The notes under the pieces: generated by a model | What the model was told of the DNA's origin: nothing | The model's database searches: none | The model's input: only the letters and a program-made list of their open reading frames with translations | Source of the DNA: Epiperipatus broadwayi | Taxonomy: Eukaryota > Onychophora > Udeonychophora > Euonychophora > Peripatidae | NCBI GenBank assembly: GCA_028023455.1 | Contig: JAQFVV010006208.1 | Span: 6,866,963-6,930,962, forward strand | Length of the DNA stretch: 64,000 nucleotides | Reading direction: 5' to 3' | Part shown: positions 43,581-56,265 of the stretch, one piece after another | Layout: each line of letters starts with the position of its first letter | How positions within the stretch are numbered: the first letter of the stretch is position 1 | Program-made: the position numbers and the translations under genes

Positions 43581-46500
43581 CCTGATTTAATAAAACTACA
43601 ATTTTGATATAGAGATGCCTTTTTTGAGTTCAATCTCTAATCTAATCAAACTAAATCTCAAATGACTCCCATATAAATGCAGCTATATTTTAACTATTTA
43701 ACAGTGAGCAAATAACTATATATTGTAACGGAATTAAATTAGAAGCAATTACTAATTATTATAATATATGCCTATTTATAATCTGTCATTTGTAACAGTA
43801 TGAATAAATAAAGATGAACTGACAAAAGGGTTGATAAAAGGCTGTTACTTTATAACTGATTACAATCTATATATTGATGAATGACAAAATGATAGTTGCT
43901 ATAATTCAATAACTAAATATAACATTATAGCCCGATTGCAATTATCCTAAACATTAATTCTGTCACCTTAGTAATGAAATAAATAAATTATCTCATTTCT
44001 TAATACTTAAAATAACAAAAATGAAAATTAAAACTATTATCATTAAAGATTTAAAATATTTAGATATTGGGGAGGTCATTTGAACAATAAAACATACTGG
44101 TCATTGTCATCAAATAAAAATAATATTAAATATAGCATCTGAATAAAATTACCCACTTTGAGATTCTTGGAGTGCATTATGCTTATCTCCTATACTAGGT
44201 TCTCTTAACAAAGAATCCTTCCTATTCTTCTTTCCAACCATATAAGACCCTTCATGGTCACACACACACACTGGTGCTATTCATGACAACTTATAAAACA
44301 TATTATATAAAGTTAATATTATGAAGTTGGAAAGGGATTAAATCACTCTTTATTCAGTTTAGCTAAGTACATATGTTTTCCACGAGCGCCACTAGATTGT
44401 TTTAAATCTAGATAAATATTTGTTTAGAGTGTACTGAGTTCAAACTCATTCCGGTACATTTTTATCACACATGACTTGGATGACTAATGAAAAAAGAAAT
44501 GACACGCTTATATTTTACTCATGTCAATAAAATCATAAGATCCCCATATCACAAAATTTATATAGATCAAGACTCTTATAGACATTGCTAGCTCATTTTA
44601 TGTATATTGATGAACAGACAAGTATAATCTTATTAATGGCTTCTAAACAAGCATCGTGAAGACCATTACTGATATGGATGGCCATTTAACTAGATTATTT
44701 AACTTAATTATTTATTACAATTTAAAGGTAATGATGATGATAATAATAATGATGTTGGTAATAATATCATAATAAAAATGATAATAATAGTGATGATGAT
44801 CCCAGCCTATAATGAACTCACAACAATAAATTTATCTTTATAAACTTATAGGCATTTTTAAAAATCATCCCTTGTCAAAATGGGATTTAAATATTACATT
44901 CACTAGCATTTATATAAGTATGGTTATTTACTAAAATACTTTGATAGTTAAAACTAGGATTCAATAATACTAGTGATGATGAATAATCATCACGAATCTC
45001 TATGCATGATATTCAACTTTCTATAAATCCTTATTTACTAAATATATTAATTATGTTAAACATTAGATTCAATGATCAAAATTTATTAATGATGATGGCG
45101 ATCATAACTCATGTACAGTACATGTTTAAAATGTGTTATAATCAATAATACGATATCCATCTTTGATGAGGATGATCAAAACTCATGGACACAACATAAT
45201 TTTAGCTTTCTATTGTTGAACTATAATTATTAAAATTTGGTTATTATTAAGCTTAATCCCTAAATACTTAAAGATAAATCAACATTCTAGTCTGCTTAAC
45301 ACTTTGTGAGTGCTTTCTTAATATTTGCGAATGCTTGCTCAATATTTACGAATGATGATTCTTAATATCTGTGAGCGATGATGATGACAATAGAATTAAG
45401 ACAAGAAAAATACAACAATATTTTTAATAAGAACTCGGAAACCAATTAAGATATATAATTATATTTTATTAATACTATTCTTCTTTCTTTCTTTAAAATC
45501 AAATTTACTAATTAGATAAATGGCTTATTACATTAATTCAATATAGAACTAATACAACATTTTATATACAAGTTCGTCATTTTGGATAATTTTAAAATAA
45601 GCTGGCTTAAAATGACATTTAAAAAAAATATATTTCATGGAATGCTTACTTAAGACTTTCCTAACTTATTATATCATAAAAATAAATTTCATATGTAACC
45701 TGTGTTTTATTTCACTTCCATTCATATGTAAGCCTTGCTTTATAATTTCTCATATTTCAACTAATTATGTATAACCTATTCTTTTGACGTGTTTGTATAA
45801 GCAGTTACACATGCACACATTCGGTAATGTTAACATATATGTCTAAAATGTATACCCTTATATTAGAGATTAATACATAAATTACATATATAAAAAAAAA
45901 TCTTGCAACTTTTTAGCAAAATAAAATAAAATACATTATATCAATTTTAATATGCAACAAAATAAAATTTAAAAAAAACATTATAAATGCATATATTTAT
46001 AGGTTGCTCATTATCACAACAACTGAAGAACAATTAAAAAAAAAACATTTCAATATTACAATATATATTATAAGAAATAATAAAAAAAATAATAATGAAA
46101 ATTTAAGTTTAAAGATTTAAACTGTGTTTGTGTTATGTTATGTGATATTGAGAATAACTATCGATAAACAAGCCCCTAATGTTTCTGTACCAAAGAAAAA
46201 AAATGATGCTTTGATCAATAAATTGAGGTTTACTTTTAATAAGCAATAATAAAAGATCTGTTAACGAAAGTTCATAGTTACCCGATCACTTTCACTTCTT
46301 ATAAATGTCCTGAGTTTGAATTTTCAGACTGCTTGTCTTTGCTCTATTTAAAAAAAGAAAGTTTTTGCAGATACTTTAAGATAAACATGAATTAATTGAC
46401 CTGCTTATTTCTTCAATTTTAAAATTATTTATTGTTGATACTTTTGGATAACGCTGAATTCGTTGACTGGCTTCCTTCTACCATTTCAAAAAGAGTTATT

Positions 46501-48190
46501 TCAAATACTTTTAGATAAGTATGAACTGGTGGATTTGCTTGTCTCTCCCATTTGAAAAAAAAAACAAAAACATTGTAGACACTTTAGATGACTGAGGAAA
46601 ACTTTAACAAAAAATCTGGTTCATAGCTTTAAACCTGGCTATATATATGGCTTTTATTCATCTTTCCTTTCTTCTTGGCTCTTGTCAAAGATGATAATGG
46701 GATGACATTTTTGGCTGGTTTTAAATTTGTCCATTCTTTTGGTTACTATGGACCGGTATATGGGTCCGCAGTAGACCAGTGATTTAACCCATTCTGTATT
46801 AATCCAGGAAGCAGAAAAAATGGTTTTAGCAATGCAAATTCATTGTATTATACACAGCAAAATATATTAATATCATTTCATAAAACTGTTAATAACTTCT
46901 TCCAAGAAATTCAATTTTGTTCCATTTTTTCTTTACTTAATCTTGCTGGGAATTACTTATATATACGCACATCTTCATCTATACTGACTTTAAAACAAGA
47001 GTCTTTTTTTTTCTCCTTCAATTTTTTAAAGAGTGAAAAAAAAAATCAATCGCTCACTCTCCTCATATTAAAAAAAAAACTGCTGCTACATCTTTCCTTC
47101 AACAACTTTAAAAAAAACTGAGCGTCTCTAAATAGTTTCATTCATTTTTATTGCGAATTTTAATCAAAGAAAAAAAAGACATCTGGAAATCTTTATCTTG
47201 AAATAAAAATCAAAGCTTCACAAGTTGATGTTCTATCGCGATTTTACAAGAAAATTAATAATCACATTTCATTACATCAAAGCACCCCTTTTATAAAAAT
47301 AATCTTAGACACAGATAACAAACAATAAAGCTGGCAATCTATAGTCACCAAAAATAAGTGTAAAAGTGTTTTGGTATTTATACAAACGTTCTTATTCTTT
47401 CACACTCTTTTGCACGTGCACATTTCTTTTTATCTCCTAATCTGCTAATCTGATCGCCTTATTTTACACTTTCTTTCTTAATGTTTTATTTAATAAGAAA
47501 AATAACATATTAAAATATCATTTCTTACAACATTATATTCATTCACCACCTATTAATTTATCAACTATATATTACACACACAATATACGTACAGATAAAT
47601 ATATATATAAAAGAAATTTTTTTTTCTCAATTAAATAATATATATGTGTGGGACATGAGAACATACATATATGTACAATATATATATATTATAAGCTCGT
47701 ATACATAAAATCTAAATCACAGTAAGAAGGGTTAAATTACGTATAAATGAATTCAATCTTGAATTAAATAAAAATCTATAACTTAAAACAAATATTATAT
47801 TTTCCATTGTTTTTTTTTAAACTGGTAATATCTAAAAAATAACATTTCATTAACATGTATATTAAATAAAAGTTCTTTCGGAGTTTTTCTTTATTTTACT
47901 TTTCAAATTTTTTTTTAAACTACAGTTGTATTACAATGTAACTAACTTTTTTTAAAAAAAAAAGTTTGCTTTCTGTTTTTAAACAATTCTTTAAGATAAA
48001 ATATAGTTTATTAGTATTAAATACAAAGTTAAAATGAATAAGAGAAAATCTAATTGTTTCTTTGTTAAACTTAAATCTTATAAAACGAGGTAACAATAAT
48101 TTGTTTTCTTCATGATGGCAAATGTTAAACTATTCATGCATGGCCATAATATCCTTTAACAATCTTCTGTTTTATAATTTGAAGTTGTTT
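43581..48190. other. long intron segment, mostly featureless
   Basis: GAT/AAT microsatellite is at 44725-44805. Three to four diverged copies of an about 95-bp minisatellite (TACTTT(A/T)GATAA... TTGACTGGCTT) lie at 46330-46600. TA/CA tracts occur at 47570-47690. A 92-codon open frame at 46843-47121 has no recognisable features and very low-complexity composition. No gene is supported. Confidence 0.45.
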
Positions 48191-48194
48191 TTTC

Positions 48195-48515
48195 ATTCTA
48201 ATTAGAGATTTTAAATAGTCAAAATAAGAGTCATAGATCAATTCATAGATCACATGACCCTATCTCTTAAGCTTGCAAGTTATAAACAGTGAGGATTGCC
48301 AATTCCTCTACAAGCTTTATGATAAATGCTTAGCCAGAGACAGCACTTAAAATATCTGTCAGGAACCCCTCCCCAAACCCCTGACCATGGTTTCATGCTT
48401 TGGCACTCCTCAAAGAGGTGTCAGGGTAGGTTCAGACACTAGATCTAAAAATACCAACCCAAAGCTAAGCACTTAGCTAAAAGTTATCTATTGAGTGGAA
48501 AATCTGAAACTAGAG
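48195..48515. repeat. HH-3 element, single-arm copy
   Basis: It runs from ATAGTCAAAATAAGAGTCAT through TAAACAGTGAGGATTGCCAA and the ribozyme region to GTTATCTATTGAGTGGAAAA. On the minus strand the ribozyme is complete (GAAA, ACCAUGGU, C17, both stem I helices), except that its first box reads UUGAGGA, i.e. C3 changed to U. Confidence 0.75.
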
Positions 48516-48939
48516 ATTTGTTTGTAAATAGCGTGCCAAGTTTTCATTTATTCAGGGCAGATTAGCAGCTGGGCGGTATTTCTTTTATTCACTCAGCATA
48601 ATGAAGGTCTGATGTTGCTCGAATAAAACGAGATTCCATGATGACTTATCAGAAAAAGTGACTATATGTTTTGGTTTTTGAAAACCCCAATCCAATTTTT
48701 CTACGTTTGTTCTTGTTCTTTATTTTAACATCTTTTTATTTTAATTACAAATTTTTTGAATACTTTAATTGATTATTTTGAAAAACACTTTAATTGCCTA
48801 AATTTTTTTCTTGTTTTCAAATCTTTTATCTAAACAGGCATAATCTTTTTTTAATTTATTTATTTTTAATTATATTGTTTTACAATTCACAGTTTTTCTT
48901 AAATTCATTTATTTTTTAACAATTATTACAACCTCTACA

Positions 48940-49255
48940 TTAAGCATCACATGATCACCATCTCTTATACTAGCACACAATTGTTTATAAACAAGGCAAA
49001 ACTCTCCATACAGTAGTGCCACCCAGACTAATCAATGGATGCCAGAAGGCTTGTGCATAAGATCTAGGTGCAGTGCTCTCAGATCCAAAGCTCCGCACTG
49101 ATGAAGGCCACAAGCCAGAAACTAGTCTGGGGATATTGGATGAGTAGACATTAGATAGGGATTTTATGCACAAGCCTTCTGGCATCCATTGATTACTCTG
49201 GTTGGCACAGGGTGGCACTACTGTTTGGAGAGTTTTGCCTTCTTTATAACCTCTA
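48940..49255. repeat. HH-2 element, short foldback copy
   Basis: The left end starts CATCACATGATCACCATCTC with a shortened left arm. The right arm is complete and ends TGGAGAGTTTTGCCTTCTTT. The right arm carries the ribozyme at 49083-49141. Confidence 0.75.
49083..49141 (+). ncRNA. hammerhead ribozyme candidate, HH-2 family
   Basis: CUGAUGA (49098-49104), stem II GGC/GCC around CACAA, GAAA (49118-49121), stem III ACUAGU (49121-49126) and C17 (49127). Stem I is UGGGGA/UCCGCA with one G·G mismatch, then UUGGAU/AUCCAA (49136-49141 with 49083-49088). The A·A next to stem II is as in the rest of the family. Confidence 0.7.
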
Positions 49256-49539
49256 CATTATTTAATATGACAATAATTTATTTTAATATACATTTAATGT
49301 TTTATTTTAAATACAATTTATTTTATTAGTAGTACATTATTTTGGAAATAAAAAAAAAGTTTTTTAACTTTTCAATGTTATGTTTATTAGTATCCTCACA
49401 ACTCCAATAATCATCTCTCAACCATGTGGAGACCACATGGGTAGCACTGAAATGAATAAAACATTATTCATTTCAAATTCTCAAACTTTGAAGCAAAAAA
49501 AACAACAACCAAAAAATGGTTGTACTTAACTTTTTCTTT

Positions 49540-50090
49540 ACTCACATGGCTTCAAATTTCTGGCATTATATATATCTTTTATGCCATCTTTATTTCCTAA
49601 TAAAAAAGCATTGTTCTCTTGTTCATTTAGAATATTGAATGGGGCATAAGAAAAAAATTCACTTATCTGTGGTTTGTTGACTCTTGTTCTTATCAATACA
49701 CGATCACCAACATTGAATTTAGAAGGGTTATTATTGTTTGGGCATTTTTATTGCAGTCCTTGTCTTTATTTATATCTTCTGTGATAAAAGATATTGGTGT
49801 TTTGTTAAGATTGTCTCATGCTCTCCATAATGAAGCAGTAATAGAATAAAACTTGTGGATATGTGAACGGTCTAATTCATATATGTAATCACCATTTATA
49901 CTTTTTGACCTATCTTCAATGGTTCTTAGTATTCAATTATGCCCTGAAAAGTTGAGTGAGCTCATGCATAACTCACATGGATTTGATTCATGGTTACACA
50001 CCAGTGTTAATATGTGTTTTATTCTAGTCATTTTTTCCATTCATCTGATTTAAATGGAGTACCATAGTCCGTTTAAAAAATGTCATTTCA
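49540..50090 (-). pseudogene. decayed integrase fragment
   Basis: Minus-strand pieces in shifting frames read DYGTPFKSDEWKK (50085-50045), like the retroviral-type integrase motif D-x-G-x-x-F-x-S, and further on KFNVGDRVLIRTRVNKPQ (about 49720-49660), like the integrase C-terminal F-x-x-G-D-x-V motif. Stops and frameshifts separate them. The source may be an LTR retrotransposon or a Ginger/Maverick-type transposon; the fragment cannot decide. Confidence 0.55.
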
Positions 50091-50342
50091 ATATATATAA
50101 TTAAAATAGAAGTAGAATATATTTATGTAACATAACTAGTGTTTAGGAAAGATAAGAATCATTGTATTCATGTACGAGTGAAATATAGATTTATTTATAT
50201 TACTTATAAAGCTATGAGAAATGTATGGCAGGCACAAATATCTATGCAATAGAAGTGAGTCTTGTTAATTAGCATGTTGTCACTAAAGGAATTTTGTAGT
50301 TAGTGAAATTAAGCAATCCGGATCATATATAGTTGTGAACAG
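50091..50342 (+). repeat. detached module-intron fragment, left part
   Basis: Matches module intron sequence (TATAATTAAAATAGAA, AAAGCTATGA(A)GAA, GGAATTTTGTA(A/G)TTAGTGAAA) found at 31.7-31.95 and 43.2-43.5 kb. It is interrupted by a LINE fragment and resumes at 51165. Confidence 0.7.
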
Positions 50343-51160
50343 ACTATCATCATCAACCATTATCAATCCACTGCATGATGGTCTCTTCCAGTTCAATCCA
50401 TCTTCTCTGAGCTTTAGCTTCTCTTCTTTACATCACCCCTGCACACTTTCTTATTTCATCCATCCATCTCACATGTGATCTCTTTCTGGGTCTTTTACAA
50501 TGTCTTGAAATCCAGTTTAAGATTTCAATTGTCCATCTATTATCATCTCTTCTAGCGATATGTCCAGCCCAACTCCACTTGTCTTTTAATTTTTTTCAAT
50601 GAGATCAGTAACACCTGTTTGTTCTCTTACCCATGTATTGTGTTTTCAATCTCTCCCAGCATGCATCTCGCCATAGTTCTTTCAGTGATCTGAAGTCTGT
50701 ATTGCTCTTCTATTAAGTGTCCAAGTCCCAGATCCATAAGTAAGAATTGGTAAAACATATTTATTAAAAACCTTCCTTTTCAAACACATAGGCCTATTTC
50801 CTTTTAGTATCAAGTTATTTCTTCCAAAAGCACTTCAACCAAGTTTAATTCTATGATTAATTTCATCCATTATGTTTCCATCTGTATTAATAATCTGACC
50901 AAGGTCTTTGTAACTGTTAACTTCTTCTAATTCATCATAATCAATCTTTATTTTCATATTTTGAGAAAATCCATTGAACATTATTTTAGTTTTTTTGACA
51001 TTTAGCTTTAGCCTACTTTCATCTGATAACTCCTGCAACATTTCCTGCAATTCAAGCAACGACATCATCTGCAAAATCTAAATGACTTTTATGTCCATTT
51101 ATTTTCACTCCTTTAGCTTTCCATTTTAATGCACAAACTTTTTACAGCAGTGCTGCAAGA
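50343..51160 (-). pseudogene. LINE fragment inserted in a module relic
   Basis: Longer than the 15-kb copy at its 5' side. It gives ESRLKLNVKKTKIMFNGFSQ and YKDLGQIINTDGNIMDEINH, the block just after the YxDD box of LINE reverse transcriptases. The rest follows in broken frames with the RDxKRPRKR-type C-terminus and a GAT tail at 50345-50355. Dead copy. Confidence 0.8.
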
Positions 51161-51164
51161 AGAG

Positions 51165-51440
51165 ACTATATATGGCTATATTTGATCAAGAAACACTAGG
51201 CACCTTGATATTCTAAAAGAACAATAGGAGCAAATGGGTCTAAATCTCAAGCATGTACCCAAGCCAAAGGACTGGCTCTTAACTAGAGCAGATTTTTTTC
51301 AAAGGCCCATGCTTTTGGAAGTACCAAAGCAGGGCTAAGGGAAATATTATAGGTCACACCAATCTTATTTTATTTCAGATACAGCTTATGGATTATTTTA
51401 TTATTTATATTCCATATATTATCATCAAAGAAACTGGTTA
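51165..51440 (+). repeat. detached module-intron fragment, right part
   Basis: Continues the module homology across the LINE insertion (ACTATATATGGCTATATTTGAT, AGAACAATAGGAGCAA, GGAAGTACCAAAGCAGGGCTAA), matching 31955-32150. Confidence 0.7.
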
Positions 51441-51515
51441 AGTTACCTCATATCTTTATCTTGGGTCTCACTGACCTTTTTTTATGTACATCTTATGTAT
51501 TTTATTTGTATATAT

Positions 51516-53277
51516 TGTAACAAGGTGCGGACTGAGGAGAGCCAATGGTCCGCCAAAAGTTACAAGATAAATGGATATAGATATTACTAACACTATCAAC
51601 TAATAAAGTTATTAATAATTGTAAATACTAATATTAAATGGTGGTGGGAATAATTCAATATTAACAGTATGTTATTCGTATATTTATTTGTAGCTAGTTG
51701 TTATTTGTTTAATTTTAAAAGGGGGGAAAACTTCGTAAAACTCGTGCTTTATTGGAGTGTTTGTGGCATGCGAGTATATATATGTGCATGATTGATATAT
51801 TTCAAGTAGATGGCCAGTTAAAGCAAAATGAGATCTTTCTAAAATACAAACGCAGGTTTTAGTACAATGGCGACCGCGATGACGTAGTCATAGTCCGGTT
51901 GGGTGACGCAACCGGAGAATTTCGAGGGATGGAATCACGGAAAGGGACGTGGAAAGGACGAGAAGAGAGGGGATATAAAAGAAAATAAATAGGGGATATT
52001 TTTCTTCTTCCAGGGGTCCAGAGAGCGAGATAGAAAAATAAAAAAACGTATCATGCATCGAGTGGGGTAAAAACCTTTCACTTGACAGGCGATGAAGGCC
52101 TGCCCTACGATCCCGAATGTGCTGCAAAAAGGATAGTTAAAGAACGCCGAATTCCGATCATCGACGGCAAGGAACAATGATAGCTACGGGGAAAATTAAC
52201 TATGAGATCGTCCAATTTTAAAGCCATTGACATCGTCAGACATACACCTTTGAAATGCCTAAATTCCCGGGAATGTTCAGGTAACGTGAACTATATTATT
52301 TGCTTATTGATTTGCTATTAAAACACAATCCGAATCTTAAACGGATTACGTCATCCATCGGAACTTTGAAATAAATTAAATTCTCTATATTTAAAACATG
52401 TTTCAATAAAACTTTCAAACTACAAAGTCCAGGGAAGCAATTTAATAAAAGAACATTAATAATATGTTGCGTTGCCCATAAAGATCCAAAGAATAAAATG
52501 CTTAATCTGTACGTATGTGTGTGTATGCTTGACATTCTATGAAGCACGAGTTATGAATAATGCCGGGTCAATTAAATAAATCCTAACCTTCTTATTTTAT
52601 AATAAATTGTTTTAATGTTATGAATATCTGTGAATATTTTCTTTTTTTTTATTCTTTTATTTATATTATTTTAATAAGATTCATAGTTATAGCACTAAAG
52701 ATTTCGTAATTAATATAAAACGTATACTCTATCTTGAACAACCGGTATGGAGGAATTTAGGGTGGGGTAGCGAGCGCACTCATCTGAAATTAAACGGGAA
52801 TTCCCCTGTTGCGCGGAGAAAATCTAATCGATAAGATGGGATTTCTATAATCGTTTATTTTTTTTTTTTAGATAGATAGAAATTTGGTTATGTATATCCA
52901 TCCACCTTCAGTTAAAAGAAAGTAGTGTCGGAATCTATAGTTCCCGTCCACGGTCTAATGACCACCACCCCTGAGATGAGCTAGGCTAATTAACACCCCT
53001 CCCCCCTTAAATTACAGGAAAAGGCAAAGCGATAGTAAATATTTATCGAGTCGCTAGCGGGGTATATGCTGCATATATAGAGTCCCGCGGTGTAATTCTT
53101 ATTTGTTCATCGCAAATAGGTTTGGCACTTGGAAGCAAACACGCTATCCATAAATATGCCTGGGGATCATGCAGAGAGGGAAAAATTTATATATATAAGG
53201 TTAAATCTTAAGTTTACCATAGCCATTTTAATGAATTTACGAATACGACCCTTCCACGGGCAAAGCGGATCGTTATA
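51516..53277 (+). mobile_element. solo LTR-like element, about 1.76 kb
   Basis: GC-rich relative to its surroundings. It starts TGTAACAAGGTGCGG and ends CGGATCGTTATA, imperfect inverted ends of LTR type, with ATAT on both sides. It contains TATAAAA (51974-51980) as a candidate LTR promoter. No coding sequence. It is unrelated in sequence to the LTR-like insert at 34.3 kb. Confidence 0.55.
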
Positions 53278-53283
53278 ATATAT

Positions 53284-53700
53284 AATATTACTAAAGAAAC
53301 TGGTTAAGTTATCTCATCTAATAGGATAGTGGTAGCTATGGTTATTAAAGACCCAATGACATCAAGGTGTGTGGGTACTGAACTGAGTTCAGACCTTTAT
53401 GACTATATAAACTAATGAGCTTAGATTAAAAATATTGTTTTCAATTTTGTTCTCATAGTTTTGTAATTAAGTAAAGATAAAAGGGTGGCTGCTGGAGGGT
53501 TGCATTAGATCCTAAGATCTAGGTGCAGTGCTCTCAGATCCAAGGCTTCTCACAGATGAAGGCCGCAAGCTAGAAACTAGTCTGGGGATATTGGATGAGT
53601 AGACACTAGATAGGGATTTTATGAACAAGCCTTCTGGGATCCATTGATTACTCTGGCTTGCACTGAGTGCACTACTGTATGGAGAGTTTTGCCTGTTTTA
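53284..53700 (+). repeat. HH-2 element, right-arm copy
   Basis: Centre and right arm only, ending CTGTATGGAGAGTTTTGCCTG. The plus-strand ribozyme has CAGAUGA in place of CUGAUGA (U4 changed); GAAA, ACUAGU and both stem I helices are retained. Confidence 0.7.
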
Positions 53701-54394
53701 ATTTTTTAAATATACTGTATTAGGAAGCACTTTACTGCTCTCTATAGTGCTAAACCTTAAAGAAGTCTTGAATGTTAGTAACACTTATGGAGAGTGGTAA
53801 ATAAGCATATTACATTAGAAACTTCGATATTATTTACAGTTATCATTGAAAATAAGATATATTAAAAATTATATAAAGATTCATACGTTTACAAGAGTAT
53901 GTAATAAGAATGTATTTTATTTTATATGTCACTATATATTGAATTATAATCTTGTTTTAAATAATTATTTAATAATTTGTATATCTTCATAATTATTTAT
54001 GTTTATAAATTTTGAATAATATCCAAAAATAAATAAAATTGCTGTTATAATATAATCAGTTTTGAATTCTATGTATTTATATTTACAGCAAACATTTATA
54101 AAAATTAATAAATACGTTTTTTTAACTTCTTGTATGTATTTTACGTTTTCTATCCAAAGACAGATTGATTTGGCAATGTAGTACAATATGTCCGAACAAT
54201 ATCTAATTGTTATTGAGGTTATCTCCCATCTTCTTAACATTATTAATTCTATTATTTTATTTTAGTGTTGCATTATAAATTTTAGGAATCCTTATATTAT
54301 TAAAATTCCTAAAGATTTTTATTTATATATGCTTTTCTAACTCAATAATAAAGTTTTATTATTGTTGATTGTCAAATGATCACTCAGAAGATTT
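53701..54394. other. intron sequence, no feature seen
   Basis: AT-rich. A 91-codon minus-strand open frame (53965-54240) is compositionally biased and unsupported. Confidence 0.45.
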
Positions 54395-54595
54395 GTTAAA
54401 CAGAGGCAAAACTCTCCATACAGTAGCACCACTCAGTGCAAGCCAAAGTAATCAATGAATGCAAGAAGGTTTGTGTGTAAAATTCCTGTCTAGTTCCTAC
54501 TCATCCAAGATCCCCAGACTAGTTTCTAATTTGTGGCCTTTATCAGTGAGGATCTGAGAATGGTGATCATGTGATGTTCAGTGGTTTAAGATTTC
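54395..54595 (-). repeat. HH-2 element, short copy
   Basis: Left arm followed by a terminal scrap (GGTGATCATGTGATGTTCAG). The minus-strand ribozyme has CUGAUAA (G8 changed) with GAAA and ACUAGU kept. Confidence 0.65.
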
Positions 54596-54879
54596 TTTAG
54601 ATAAATAATCTTAATGAAAAAATATCAATTATTCCCCCCCCCCATTTGACACATAACATCAGTTGAATAATTTGAAGGAAATAAAAACATTTAAGAGAAC
54701 AAATTTAGAAATTTATTTAACGATTAATAAATTTATAATTACAACTTTAAATTATCGTAATAGATTTCTAACTATAAGATCTTTCCTTTGACTCGTTGTA
54801 AATCGAAAGATTTTGTGAGTATTAATGTGTAATAAGAAATGTGGACTTAATCAGTGAAGTATTGAATAGCTTCACACTC

Positions 54880-55055
54880 TCAAATCTAACTGCTTCAGCT
54901 TCACCTATTTATATAGAAAGTAGGTTGAAGTAAAGAAGGGTTCCCCTCTTTTCTTCCAAAACGTAAGCTTGTGGTTAAGACGTGTAGAGGTCCCTACTAT
55001 CGCATTTTTACGTGCATGTGCTTGAGGTTACAGCCTTAGTAAATATTATTAACGA
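54880..55055 (+). repeat. single arm of the 7.9-kb hairpin family
   Basis: TATAGAAAGTAGGTTGAAGT, CGTAAGCTTGTGGTTAAGAC, GTAGAGGTCCCTACTATCG and TACAGCCTTAGTAAATATT parallel the loop and right arm of the hairpin at 7906-8156, without an opposing arm. Confidence 0.7.
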
Positions 55056-55989
55056 TTAATAATAAATTATAGGAAATATTAGCTTAATATATGAAGAAAA
55101 AAATTAAAACATTAAAAATCTTTTAATGCATTCATGGAGTTAAGCTATTAAGGGCTGTTAAGCAAAGTCAAACATTATATTCAAAATGAAATCAAAACAC
55201 AAATTTATGCGTTTAAGTGCACATGTTCCCGAATATACTCCATTGAGCATTATTAGATTTTTATTATTATTACTGTATCTATATTATAAAATAATCTTAA
55301 AAAGCAAAACAAAACTGAAGTAACAGCGTTATTCAACAGACCAATTGCTATGTGATAAGGTTTTGAGTGTCTTGTTATTCCTGTTTTATTCTTCAGCTAA
55401 TGTTTAGATATCCGTTTTCTGATCAATATTGTGATGATTCATTGAGTTTTGATTATTGGCTGAATTATCGGAAGGAAAAATGTTCTGGTAATTTGACAAA
55501 AATTTCAACTTTTTTTAGTCCTAGATTTGGATTCAGTTCAAAACATGATGAGGTTGGGGGAAAGAATGGACTACCATTACACAATGTGACTTCTATTGAT
55601 ATATAATTAGATAAAAGATTTCAAATTATCTAAGTAATAAGTGACAGATTACTACTACAAAATCTAGAAATAGATAAACGTGAAATTAAACATAGCATAA
55701 TGTATATGTAAATAGATAGTATAGCAAAGAAATTGTGAATTGTACATTTTTAGTGGTAAATCATTATTTAAACAAAGCTTGCATAAATTCATCTATAATA
55801 TGCAAATGAAAGTTTCTTGTTTTTACATAGTTGTATTTATTAATATAATAGGCAATTATTAGCATTAGATCATCAAAACTCTTATTGTTTGGGTAAACTG
55901 TAAATATGTGAATATATCAAAATAGTTTACTTTCCCAGCTATTTGCAATATCTGTATTAAAAACATTTAGAATAAATATGTAAATAATA
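55056..55989. other. intron sequence, no feature seen
   Basis: AT-rich. A 79-codon open frame (55367-55606) has mixed composition and no recognised motif or splice context; I do not call it. Confidence 0.4.
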
Positions 55990-55994
55990 AAAGA

Positions 55995-56265
55995 AAATTA
56001 CGATCACATGATCACTAGCTCATACCAGCACATAATTGTTATTAAACAAGGCAAACTCTCCATACAGTAGTGCCAACTAGAGTAATCAATTGATGCCAGA
56101 AGGCTTGTGCCTAAAATCCTATCTAGTGCCTACTCATCCAATATCCCCAGACTTGTTTCTGGCTTGTGGCCTTCATCAGTGAGGAGCTTTGTATCTGAGA
56201 GCACTGCATCTAGATCTTAGGATCTAATGCAACTTTCCAGCAGCTACCTTTTAACTCTATTTAAA
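55995..56265 (-). repeat. HH-2 element, left-arm copy
   Basis: Runs from GATCACATGATCACTAGCTC through the full left arm and ribozyme to CTTAGGATCTAATGCAAC and TACCTTTTAACTCT. The ribozyme is listed separately. Confidence 0.75.
56136..56194 (-). ncRNA. hammerhead ribozyme candidate, HH-2 family
   Basis: On the minus strand: CUGAUGA (complement of 56173-56179), stem II GGC/GCC around CACAA, GAAA (56156-56159) and stem III ACAAGU with two outer pairs. C17 is at 56150. The proximal stem I UGGGGA/UCCUCA is fully paired (one G·U), and the distal helix UUGGAU/AUACAA has one mismatch. Confidence 0.7.

Noticed and set aside
46843-47121. 92-codon plus-strand open frame
   Set aside because: Low-complexity, Phe/Leu/Lys-rich translation of poly-T and poly-A DNA; no splice context or motif.
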